Shown here: piece after piece, positions 31,188-36,765 of the stretch
Layout of the letters: every line of letters begins with the position of its first letter
Position numbering within the stretch: position 1 is the first letter of the stretch
Source of the DNA: a virus
Reading direction: 5' to 3' (one strand)
DNA length: 36,765 nt
IMG/VR virus record: IMGVR_UViG_3300042520_000217
Span: 1 to 36,765 of that record
The notes under the pieces: model-generated
What the model saw: the letters and a program-made list of their open reading frames with translations, nothing else
Told to the model about the DNA's origin: nothing
Databases searched by the model: none
Position numbers and translations under genes: made by a program

Positions 31188-31405
31188 TTGAAGCACTAGA
31201 CGAAGTATCAGAAATCCCATTTGAAGTATTTTGGGATAAGTTTATGGAGCAGAGACCTGGGGACTATGATAAGACCTACACCCAAGGAATATGGCTCAAG
31301 ATGAGAGAAGCAAATAGGGTACTTGCATTTGAATATATGTCTAGATTCGGCACAGACTACAAGACTCCTGTTGCACATTTAGAGGCTTTTGATTTGCCGT
31401 TTTAA
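31184..31405 (+). CDS. Hypothetical small protein
   Basis: 73 acidic residues with IPFEVFWDKFMEQRPGDYDK, then WLKMREANRVLAFEYMSRF and a C-terminal DLPF tip. Proteins of this form occur near replication genes in related phages without a known role. Coupled to the previous gene by ATGA and followed 1 bp later by the methyltransferase. Confidence 0.65.
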   Translation: MIEALDEVSEIPFEVFWDKFMEQRPGDYDKTYTQGIWLKMREANRVLAFEYMSRFGTDYKTPVAHLEAFDLPF

Positions 31406-31406
31406 G

Positions 31407-32561
31407 ATGAGACATGGATCACTATTTAGCGGAATAGGAGGCTTTGATTTAGCCTCCGAATGGATGGGATGGGAGAATGTATTGCATTGTGAGTGGAATG
31501 AGTTTGGACAGAAAGTTTTAAATTATTATTGGCCTAAAGCAATATCATATCATGATATCACAAAGACAGATTTCTCTATTCACAGAGGAACAATTGACAT
31601 CATTACCGGTGGATTCCCATGCCAACCCTATTCAATGGCAGGAAAAAGAAAAGGCAAAGAGGATGAACGCCATTTATGGCCCGAAATGCTTAGAGCAATA
31701 CGAGAAATTCAACCGACATGGGTCGTGGGCGAAAATGTTCTCGGACTTGTTAATTGGGATGGAGGGTTGGTATTCCACGAGGTGCAAGCTGACTTGGAAG
31801 CTCAAGGGTACGAAGTACAACCGTATGTACTTCCAGCTGCAAGCGTCAACGCTCCACACAGAAGGGACAGGGTTTGGTTTGTTGCTTACTCCAAATCTTG
31901 TGCAGATAGCAGAAAGTCCAGAAAATTATCAAACGAGGCAAAAGAAGAGAACGGAGGATGGATTGAACCAGGCACCTCACCCAAACAACAAGTACAACTG
32001 CCTACTGAGTCAAGTTCTTTATTCGGGTCTGTTAAAAACTCCAACAAAGATGGATGGGGAAGTGAGTTCGGGCAAAAAGAATCCAATATCGGGGAACAGC
32101 GGAACTCTTGCTCAAGAGATAATGAGTGGATACCCACCAACAATGAAAAAGTTGGGAATGATACCAACTCCACAAGCAAGGGATTGGAAAGGGGCACAAG
32201 GGAGAGCCTACAAGGGACAGGCACAAGATTTACCAAGCACGGTAGCAATGAATATGCTTCCGACTCCAACAGCGAGATGTTGGAATACGGGAACAGAGAA
32301 GGAGAGACCTTTAGACGAACCATCAAGAAGAAGCGAACTAAATCATCTAATGGCTCAAGAGAATGGGAAGCCTTCCCAACTGTCTCCCCAATTTGTAATG
32401 GAGATGATGGGCTTTCCAACAGATTGGACTCTATTACCTTTCCTAAATGGAGAAACGAATCAATTAAAGCAGGAGGAAACGCAATAGTTCCGCAAGTAGT
32501 TTATCAGATATTTAAGGCAATCGAGCAGTACAATCAACTTGATAAGCAACTATCTATATGA
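31407..32561 (+). CDS. C5-cytosine DNA methyltransferase
   Basis: Taken from ATG 31407 (the longer reading starts with TTG), 384 residues. Motif I LFSGIGGFDLA (6-16), catalytic GGFPCQPYS with C72, motif VI GENVLGL (E109-N110-V111) and motif VIII HRRDRVWFVA (151-160) are all present, and the final motifs IX-X include GGNAIVPQVVYQIFKAI (about 360-376). The middle (165-320), where the target recognition domain lies, is low in hydrophobic residues and rich in S, N, G and K, and overlaps a second ORF. It methylates cytosine, probably protecting phage DNA. Confidence 0.9.
   Translation: MRHGSLFSGIGGFDLASEWMGWENVLHCEWNEFGQKVLNYYWPKAISYHDITKTDFSIHRGTIDIITGGFPCQPYSMAGKRKGKEDERHLWPEMLRAIREIQPTWVVGENVLGLVNWDGGLVFHEVQADLEAQGYEVQPYVLPAASVNAPHRRDRVWFVAYSKSCADSRKSRKLSNEAKEENGGWIEPGTSPKQQVQLPTESSSLFGSVKNSNKDGWGSEFGQKESNIGEQRNSCSRDNEWIPTNNEKVGNDTNSTSKGLERGTRESLQGTGTRFTKHGSNEYASDSNSEMLEYGNREGETFRRTIKKKRTKSSNGSREWEAFPTVSPICNGDDGLSNRLDSITFPKWRNESIKAGGNAIVPQVVYQIFKAIEQYNQLDKQLSI
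31552..32487 (+). CDS. Overprinted ORF inside the C5 methyltransferase gene (+1 frame)
   Basis: ATG 31552 opens 311 codons in the +1 frame relative to the methyltransferase and lies wholly within it. The product looks like a real protein: SLFTEEQLTSLPVDSHANPI at the start, WYSTRCKLTWKLKGTKYNR (133-151 region), LLTPN/IPTPQARDWKGAQG/MLPTPTARCWN repeats, and SPQFVMEMMGFPTDWTLLPF at the end. From memory, LPTP...MMGFP proteins occur in other phages and bacteria next to C5 methyltransferases, so I think it is expressed. Its role is unknown; a partner of the methyltransferase is possible. Confidence 0.65.
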   Translation: MISQRQISLFTEEQLTSLPVDSHANPIQWQEKEKAKRMNAIYGPKCLEQYEKFNRHGSWAKMFSDLLIGMEGWYSTRCKLTWKLKGTKYNRMYFQLQASTLHTEGTGFGLLLTPNLVQIAESPENYQTRQKKRTEDGLNQAPHPNNKYNCLLSQVLYSGLLKTPTKMDGEVSSGKKNPISGNSGTLAQEIMSGYPPTMKKLGMIPTPQARDWKGAQGRAYKGQAQDLPSTVAMNMLPTPTARCWNTGTEKERPLDEPSRRSELNHLMAQENGKPSQLSPQFVMEMMGFPTDWTLLPFLNGETNQLKQEETQ

Positions 32562-33040
32562 AACCACTTGACATTCTAAAACAACTCAAGCAAGAGTCGA
32601 TGCTAGAATCTTATCCTAATGTACCTAAGTATGCCATATCAGCACCGAAGTACGAGGATAAGACCGCCAATGGACTAACCAAGTGCGTCAAGGAGTTCCT
32701 AGAGCTTAGCGGATACCAGGCAGAGCGAATCAACACAATGGGTAGGCCTATTGACAACCGAAAGCAAGTCACCGATGTCATAGGCAGAACCAAGACCATC
32801 GGCTCAATGACCTGGGGCAAGTCAACTGCAACCAAAGGATCAGCCGACATATCAGCTACAATCCTTGGAAGGTCGGTAAAGATAGAGGTAAAGATAGGCA
32901 GAGATAGGCAGTCAGAGCATCAGAAAGTCTACCAAGAGGCAATAGAAAAGTCAGGAGGTCAGTACTGGATAGTTAAAAACTTTGATGACTTCTATGAAAA
33001 ATATCAGAATTTTCTTGAATCCAATAAATCAATAACTTAA
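32558..33040 (+). CDS. VRR-NUC-type nuclease
   Basis: In this 160-residue protein the C-terminal half has the fold motifs GSADISATILGRSVKIEVK (D97, E110-x-K112) and QYWIVKNFDDF, with a conserved Q after the catalytic strand. The N-terminal half is basic and helical. VRR-NUC enzymes of phages are thought to cut branched or junction DNA during replication or before packaging. Coupled to the methyltransferase by ATGA. Confidence 0.8.
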   Translation: MKPLDILKQLKQESMLESYPNVPKYAISAPKYEDKTANGLTKCVKEFLELSGYQAERINTMGRPIDNRKQVTDVIGRTKTIGSMTWGKSTATKGSADISATILGRSVKIEVKIGRDRQSEHQKVYQEAIEKSGGQYWIVKNFDDFYEKYQNFLESNKSIT

Positions 33041-33073
33041 TATTACAAGACAAACCAAAAACAATTAAAAAAA

Positions 33074-33385
33074 ATGGCAAATTTATCAGAAATCTTCCTA
33101 AAGCAGGAAACACTAGAAACCCTACTTAGCACAGTTAAGGCAAAGGGTCTTAAAGGAGTATCATTGACCATCTCTATGAGCGATGAGGCGAACGATTACG
33201 GACAGAATGTTCAATCCTATGTGTCTCAGACAAAAGAGGACAGAGAGGCTAAAAAGCAGAAGTTCTGGACAGGATCAGGCAAAGTATTTTGGTCTGATGG
33301 TAAACCAGCGATGGTGGTAGAGAAAAAGCAAGCACATCAATCTAAACCTCAGTATGCCGAGAAAGAAAGTTCACTCCCCTTCTGA
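33074..33385 (+). CDS. Hypothetical protein with SSB-like acidic/PF tail
   Basis: The 103-residue protein has an N-terminal helix-strand unit (SEIFLKQETLETLLSTVKAK, then VSLTISMSDE) and a C-terminal KESSLPF. The last residues resemble the DxxPF tip of single-strand binding proteins, which docks replication proteins, but no OB fold is evident. It lies among replication genes. Function not known. Confidence 0.65.
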   Translation: MANLSEIFLKQETLETLLSTVKAKGLKGVSLTISMSDEANDYGQNVQSYVSQTKEDREAKKQKFWTGSGKVFWSDGKPAMVVEKKQAHQSKPQYAEKESSLPF

Positions 33386-33611
33386 TTTTATTCTGAAGCG
33401 TAGGTTTATCAATAAGTTCAACGAATTCACAGAGTGGCAAGACATCGGATATGGAGAGTTTCTCTCCATTGAAGATGTTCAAGAGAAAATAAAGCTGCTG
33501 ATTCAGAACTATAAGAATAAACACATGGAGGTACACTTTGAAATGAACGGCAAACTCTTAGACTTTAATGGAAATGAAATATCACATCCTATTAAATTTA
33601 CACCGAAATGA
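33354..33611 (+). CDS. Hypothetical protein overlapping its neighbour by 32 bp
   Basis: 85 residues, basic at the start (MPRKKVHSPSDFILKRRFIN) and helical after. The 32-bp overlap is long for this genome, so a later start is possible, but no ATG follows soon. The stop overlaps the next start as ATGA. No family recognised. Confidence 0.6.
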   Translation: MPRKKVHSPSDFILKRRFINKFNEFTEWQDIGYGEFLSIEDVQEKIKLLIQNYKNKHMEVHFEMNGKLLDFNGNEISHPIKFTPK

Positions 33612-33775
33612 AAAGGCATCTTTGGCAGTTACTTAAATTCATAAATGTAGCCTGGGGTTTTATGACCTGCCTATATTTAATTTCTAAGTCTCTTGGGATG
33701 TTTGCATTGGTACTTGCTATTTTCGTCACTTACTTAAACATCTTGATTGATGAAATACTCAAAGGAACAGATTAA
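33608..33775 (+). CDS. 55-residue membrane protein
   Basis: ATG 33608, TAA 33773-33775. Sequence starts MKRHLWQLLKFINVAWGFMT. Two hydrophobic segments (about 8-25 and 29-49) sit between a basic N-terminus and an acidic end. It starts with an ATGA overlap and overlaps the next gene by 26 bp. Function unknown. Confidence 0.6.
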   Translation: MKRHLWQLLKFINVAWGFMTCLYLISKSLGMFALVLAIFVTYLNILIDEILKGTD

Positions 33776-33980
33776 AAGAGCGGTACGATCATGCGTATTC
33801 TGTGAGCGAAACGGAATTAAGGCTGACCCCGACATGGAAGACCATCCTGAAGCAGGAGAGATATTGTTCAACCACTTCATGGGAATGGTAGAGCCTAGGC
33901 TTACAGAACTGCTAGAGAATCCTAGATATGTTATCAAGCTTCAATTAATTACTAGACACTTACACCACAATTACAGATAA
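33750..33980 (+). CDS. Hypothetical protein
   Basis: ATG at 33750 chosen over TTG 33747, 76 residues. Contains IKRAVRSCVFCERNGIKADP with a CxxC pair and a helical end ELLENPRYVIKLQLITRHLH. A single CxxC does not make a zinc finger by itself, though later histidines could complete one. The stop overlaps the next start by 1 bp. Confidence 0.65.
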   Translation: MKYSKEQIKRAVRSCVFCERNGIKADPDMEDHPEAGEILFNHFMGMVEPRLTELLENPRYVIKLQLITRHLHHNYR

Positions 33981-34171
33981 TGATTAAATATAAATACGAA
34001 GAGTTGGACTTTTATGTCGATTCAGAAACAGGAAACTTGGTTATTGACTATAAAGAAAATATAGCCGAAATAGAAAACCATGTAGCTATTGAACTTATTG
34101 AAATATTAAGACAAAAGCTTTATCTACACAAGGAACAGAAAGAAAATGTAATTAAACGATTCTTTAAATAA
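33980..34171 (+). CDS. Hypothetical acidic protein
   Basis: 63 residues, acidic in the first half (YEELDFYVDSETGNLVIDYK) and helical and basic at the end. Shares 1 bp with the previous stop; the next gene starts 1 bp after its stop. No family recognised. Confidence 0.65.
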   Translation: MIKYKYEELDFYVDSETGNLVIDYKENIAEIENHVAIELIEILRQKLYLHKEQKENVIKRFFK

Positions 34172-34172
34172 G

Positions 34173-34481
34173 ATGGAAGAAGCTCAAGTACTCAATCCCT
34201 TTGGATACCTATCTGCGACCAAGGTACTCGATGAAAACCGCAAACCTAGTGAGTGGTGGATTGAGTACCTGGAGTTTAACGAATTAGTTGCTGAAAACGA
34301 GTTCTATGTTCTATTTGGAGATGGCTTACTGATTAAGAAAGGAAGGTCTAAGTTTAGGACTAGCCAATATCTAAAAGGAGATAGGTTTATCTCGTTCAAG
34401 CAATACTATGATAAAGAAAAGCTACTTAAAGAAGACATCAATTATAATTTTGTCTCTGTTGCTCACGACCTGTTTAGTTAA
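34173..34481 (+). CDS. Hypothetical protein
   Basis: 102 residues with several aromatic residues (SEWWIEYLEFNELVAENEFY, then RFISFKQYYDKEKLL). Soluble, mixed alpha/beta. Starts 1 bp after the previous stop. No family recognised. Confidence 0.65.
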   Translation: MEEAQVLNPFGYLSATKVLDENRKPSEWWIEYLEFNELVAENEFYVLFGDGLLIKKGRSKFRTSQYLKGDRFISFKQYYDKEKLLKEDINYNFVSVAHDLFS

Positions 34482-34511
34482 ATGGTGGATTGAGTTTTTA
34501 AAGATACACGC

Positions 34512-34778
34512 ATGACACCTCCATTTGCAATCCAGGTAGAAGAAGTTCTTGAGCAGATTCAGAAAATGCTTATCGACAAGAATCGTAAGTATGGTAACTC
34601 TGCATTAGAGCCTCTAGGAGTATTTAGTCAGTTGTCCGCAAAAGAAGGACTACTGATCCGCATCGATGACAAGCTAAAGAGAATCAAGAACGGAAGCTTA
34701 GAGAAAGATGATGAGGATGTGGTAAATGACTTGATTGGTTACCTAGTTCTGCTAAAAATTAGTAATAATGAGCCCTGA
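34512..34778 (+). CDS. Nmad1/DUF1599-like nucleotide-modification-associated protein
   Basis: The 88-residue protein has the pattern KNRKYGNSALEPLGVF (23-38), LLIRIDDKLKRIKNG and DVVNDLIGYLVLL, close to the small all-alpha family called nucleotide-modification-associated domain 1, related in layout to MazG-type pyrophosphohydrolases. Family members sit near DNA base-modification genes in phages and may act on dNTPs. The only base-modifying gene seen here is the C5 methyltransferase. The specific substrate cannot be told. Confidence 0.65.
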   Translation: MTPPFAIQVEEVLEQIQKMLIDKNRKYGNSALEPLGVFSQLSAKEGLLIRIDDKLKRIKNGSLEKDDEDVVNDLIGYLVLLKISNNEP

Positions 34779-34965
34779 TATCGCAAAATGCCTGGGGACA
34801 GGTTGTCCCTACAAAGAAACTTGTTACCGCTATACTGCAAAGCCTAGCGATTGGCAAAGTTATTTTTCAGAACCTCCAATTAAAGATGGCAAATGCGATA
34901 TGTATTGGGGAGACAATGCAGAGGCTATTTTTAACCATCTCAAGGATATTGTCAAGCCTAAATAA
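34768..34965 (+). CDS. Small cysteine-rich protein
   Basis: 65 residues. KCLGTGCPYKETCYRY (7-22) plus a later cysteine in DGKCDMYWG give four cysteines able to bind a metal. The pattern CP-KE-CYRYTA...SYF recurs in small phage proteins of this host group, function unknown. Overlaps the previous gene by 11 bp and is the last gene of the rightward unit. Confidence 0.7.
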   Translation: MSPDIAKCLGTGCPYKETCYRYTAKPSDWQSYFSEPPIKDGKCDMYWGDNAEAIFNHLKDIVKPK

Positions 34966-34967
34966 GT

Positions 34968-34988
34968 AATTCGGAAAATATCCGAATT
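34968..34988 (+). terminator. Hairpin at the end of the early unit
   Basis: A perfect 8-bp stem AATTCGGA/TCCGAATT with loop AAATA lies 2 bp after the last early stop. The T tract is poor (GTATAAT), so it may be a weak or factor-assisted terminator. Its GGAAAATATCC centre is the same as in the capsid terminator at 16123. Confidence 0.5.
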
Positions 34989-35003
34989 GTATAATAAATA
35001 ATG

Positions 35004-35038
35004 ACCCAAGAGCAGATCCAACGGTATGCTACTTGGGT
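35004..35038. other. Second large hairpin in the convergent gap
   Basis: ACCCAAG-AGCA pairs with TGCT-CTTGGGT with a one-base bulge (11 bp, 12-nt loop). With 34968-34988 it makes two successive hairpins between the convergent early and late units. No T run follows. A 23-codon ORF (35001-35072) covers it but has no support. The remaining bases to 35075 hold nothing I recognise. Confidence 0.5.
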
Positions 35039-35075
35039 ACTTATAAGTTCACAGATTGGGAACTTTTGTTAACCT

Positions 35076-35612
35076 TTAGAATAACTTTTTACTCACTCCA
35101 ATCTGATGTATCTTCTGCAATGGTTGGTACTGATACTCGAACAAATACTTGTTGTCCAAGTAGGAAACTTTTCCGCTAGGCTGCATTAAAGAATTGATGC
35201 CTGCACCTAGGTAAATTCCTTTCGGTTTTTCAATAATTGTCTCGGTTTTTGTCTCCGTAATCGTGTTGGTTACCACAGGTATCTTATAGTCGTTCGTAGC
35301 GGTCATTTTAAGCACTTCTCCGAGGACTTCTCCGCTTAGATATGTATTACCATATTCGAAAGGTATAGTGGTCTTAAACAGGCTAATTTGTGGCTTAAAA
35401 TCGATTAGGATTGTATCCCTTAAAACTTCGGTTTTTATCTTGGTTTTAGGGATGTAAACTGTCTCCAATTTGTCGACAAACAAAGTGTCCGTTTTTGTCA
35501 CGGTTTCAAACTTGTAGACAGTCTCCTGCTCATGTCTAGGGTAGACTACGAAAGTTAAAATTACCCCTGCAAGAAAAGCAAAAATAGCTATTCTAATTCT
35601 TTGATCCTCCAT
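35076..35612 (-). CDS. Membrane-anchored periplasmic protein, possible spanin
   Basis: Taken from ATG 35612 (the longer reading starts with GTG), 178 residues. A basic N-terminus and one membrane helix (RIAIFAFLAGVILTFVVY, about 7-24) are followed by a polar, threonine-rich outer part and a C-terminal beta-rich section with KGIYLGAGINSLMQ. The last late gene in transcription order. A one-helix anchor with a long outer part fits an inner-membrane spanin bridging to the outer membrane, but no spanin family match is claimed. Confidence 0.55.
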   Translation of the reverse strand: MEDQRIRIAIFAFLAGVILTFVVYPRHEQETVYKFETVTKTDTLFVDKLETVYIPKTKIKTEVLRDTILIDFKPQISLFKTTIPFEYGNTYLSGEVLGEVLKMTATNDYKIPVVTNTITETKTETIIEKPKGIYLGAGINSLMQPSGKVSYLDNKYLFEYQYQPLQKIHQIGVSKKLF

Positions 35613-35745
35613 TGGTGTATTGAAAATAACATACAGCAGCTCTTTGTTTACTTTCAGGGAACTCTCGTTCCATAATTGGGTCGACAATGCATCGTGAGAT
35701 AAACTCACTCTGTGTCTCGGCAGGCTTTGGCTTAGGTAGTGGCAT
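35593..35745 (-). CDS. 50-residue PLPKP-type small phage protein
   Basis: ATG 35745-35743 and TAG 35595-35593 give 50 residues: MPLPKPKPAETQSEFISRCI, then EREFPESKQRAAVCY. The pattern PLPKP...FISRC...EFP...KQRxAVC recurs as a small phage peptide or as the N-terminus of some head-maturation proteins. Here it stands alone far from the head genes. The start overlaps the previous stop as TAATG and the end overlaps the next gene by 20 bp. Confidence 0.75.
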   Translation of the reverse strand: MPLPKPKPAETQSEFISRCIVDPIMEREFPESKQRAAVCYFQYTNGGSKN

Positions 35746-35966
35746 TATTGTTCGATAAATAGGTTGTCTTCTTCAAGTATCTTTCTTAATTCCTTACGGC
35801 AAAAATCATAAGCTTTATAAGTATCTTCAGATAATTCCTTGTATTTCATTTCAGACCTAAGAAGCTGGTCCAACTCCCAATGGGCAATTTTATATTTATG
35901 TCCGTTTATTGCCGCATGGAAATCGTTATTCTCCTCAGGCAAATCAAATTCTAATATTGCTTTCAT
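35745..35966 (-). CDS. Conserved small phage protein of unknown function
   Basis: 73 residues: MKAILEFDLPEENNDFHAAI, then LDQLLRSEMKY and LRKILEEDNLF. This FDLPEE...DQxLRSEMKY pattern is a frequent small protein in many phages, with no known role. The start overlaps the metallophosphoesterase stop as ATGA. Confidence 0.75.
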   Translation of the reverse strand: MKAILEFDLPEENNDFHAAINGHKYKIAHWELDQLLRSEMKYKELSEDTYKAYDFCRKELRKILEEDNLFIEQ

Positions 35967-36765
35967 AGCGGAAATTTATGTGAATCTACTAATAGTTCAT
36001 AATTATCTGACCCATCTTTTACATACCTTCTGCCATGCAAGGTCAAAATTCTGCCTCCAACTGGCTTAACTGGTGCCCCTCTTTCTATATGCCATCCCTG
36101 ACTACCATCTCCATACTCTTCCTTGTATGTACCTGTAATAGCTAGGTGAATCTGCTTTTGCTGTAGTTCATAAATCCGCTTTCCTTTGTTATACTGAAGG
36201 GTATCTCTAACATCATTTCTACTTGAGTTCTCATGGATGTGACCCATCACAAAGATGTCCATGTTTTCATACATCTCTAATGATCTTGTTAAGTTAATGG
36301 CACCACGTGTAACAATTCCTCCTAAACCGATTCCGTGATGGTACTTCAAATTTTTTGTCATTGAAGTGCTAGGTCTTAAATCATATTTAAGAACTATCCA
36401 CCCACCATATCCACCCACATATACATTGCTTTTATTCTTGTAGTTAAATAGGTCTACAAATCTTTGAAGGATGTCAGTTTCAGAATACTTAATTATAGAA
36501 GTTTCATGGTTGCCATATCCAATAACAGTTAATATTGAAGCATAAGGAGACCACCACTCTACCGCAGTTTCTACTATGCTATCCAAGTACTTTGAGTTAT
36601 TATGCTCTGGCCTTATGTCTGACTTATTGTTTCTGCGATCCATACGGCCCTGCATGCAGCAAAAAAAATCCCCATTAATAAAAATAGGGATATTCTGCTC
36701 AAGGCAATAGTCAAGATGTCTCTTTAACATTTCACGATCACACTTAGGATTATCCCAGTGAATAT
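35963..36765 (-). CDS. Metallophosphoesterase, C-terminal part (start lies at 196)
   Basis: Continuation across the circular join of the gene starting at 196; the full protein is 293 residues. This part holds the second metal site NGDFF (D59), the catalytic GNHE (111-114) and the MGHIHENS histidines, so all family motifs are present. The short in-frame ATG at 36730 lies downstream of the first motif and is not the true start. Such enzymes in phages may act on nucleic acids, nucleotides or phosphoproteins. The one base change between the two copies of the overlap (TGC/TGT) is silent. Confidence 0.85.
   Translation of the reverse strand, partial: IHWDNPKCDREMLKRHLDYCLEQNIPIFINGDFFCCMQGRMDRRNNKSDIRPEHNNSKYLDSIVETAVEWWSPYASILTVIGYGNHETSIIKYSETDILQRFVDLFNYKNKSNVYVGGYGGWIVLKYDLRPSTSMTKNLKYHHGIGLGGIVTRGAINLTRSLEMYENMDIFVMGHIHENSSRNDVRDTLQYNKGKRIYELQQKQIHLAITGTYKEEYGDGSQGWHIERGAPVKPVGGRILTLHGRRYVKDGSDNYELLVDSHKFPL
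36649..36765. repeat. Terminal repeat, right copy
   Basis: Copy of 1-117 with one difference (36656 G, 8 A). The difference lies in a Cys codon of the metallophosphoesterase and is silent. The last 109 bases are identical to 9-117. Confidence 0.9.

Noticed and set aside
31886-32419. 177-codon minus-strand ORF within the methyltransferase gene
   Set aside because: Serine/leucine-rich shadow of two plus-strand frames, with no protein-like motifs.
35001-35072. 23-codon plus-strand ORF
   Set aside because: It covers a hairpin in the convergent gap and has no supporting overlap or start signal.
1-36765. Prophage / temperate phage
   Set aside because: No integrase, excisionase pair, cI-like repressor or att-like repeat is recognised.

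Overview
The window looks like a complete genome of a tailed, siphovirus-like phage of a Bacteroidota host. It ends with a 117-bp near-exact copy of its own start, and a metallophosphoesterase gene reads in frame across the join, so the natural molecule is a circle (or circularly permuted genome) of about 36.65 kb. The host assignment rests on promoters of the Bacteroidota type (TTG, about 20 bp, TAnnTTTG), on few Shine-Dalgarno sites, and on gene families I associate with Bacteroidota phages: a small terminase starting GGAREGAGRKP, a tail fibre full of ADWxTFNNKQ and GNVGIGT repeats, and a prim-pol/DUF3987 replication protein. I see no integrase, no cI-like repressor, no tRNA gene and no CRISPR array, so a strictly lytic life style is likely.

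Layout. Two transcription units diverge near 24.1-24.25 kb and converge near 34.97-35.08 kb. Leftward (minus strand, from 24085 down to 1 and on round the circle to 35076) run the late genes: small and large terminase, portal, a methyltransferase plus two glycosyltransferases, prohead protease, major capsid protein, head-tail connectors, a Mu gpF-like protein, tail terminator, major tail protein, tail chaperones joined by a -1 frameshift, tape measure, a large tail protein, tail fibre, then a lysis region (holin-like membrane proteins, a PAS-domain membrane protein, an M15 peptidase), a metallophosphoesterase and a possible spanin. Terminators follow the major capsid, major tail and fibre-region genes. 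Rightward (plus strand, 24246-34965) run the early genes: many small proteins, an ERF annealing protein with its exonuclease, a triple-HTH protein, a primase-helicase, a C5 cytosine methyltransferase with a second ORF overprinted in another frame, a VRR-NUC nuclease and an Nmad1-like protein. Most early genes are coupled by ATGA overlaps.

How it works together. ERF plus exonuclease give recombination. The prim-pol/helicase, flanked by two clusters of AGTGTAAA iterons, probably starts replication and recruits host polymerase. The C5 methyltransferase may protect phage DNA. No DNA polymerase gene is seen.

Most notable: (1) a 62-nt hammerhead-ribozyme fold at 25170-25231 between two early genes, with one departure from the canonical core; (2) a 311-codon ORF overprinted on the C5 methyltransferase gene; (3) a glycosyltransferase/methyltransferase cassette between portal and prohead protease; (4) a chemoreceptor-like PAS domain on a two-helix membrane protein in the lysis cassette; (5) a lone plus-strand 56-codon gene with its own promoter and terminator inside the minus-strand tail block, whose promoter shares a 15-bp element with the main early promoter. 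Several real genes under 60 codons are listed that a length cut-off would miss.
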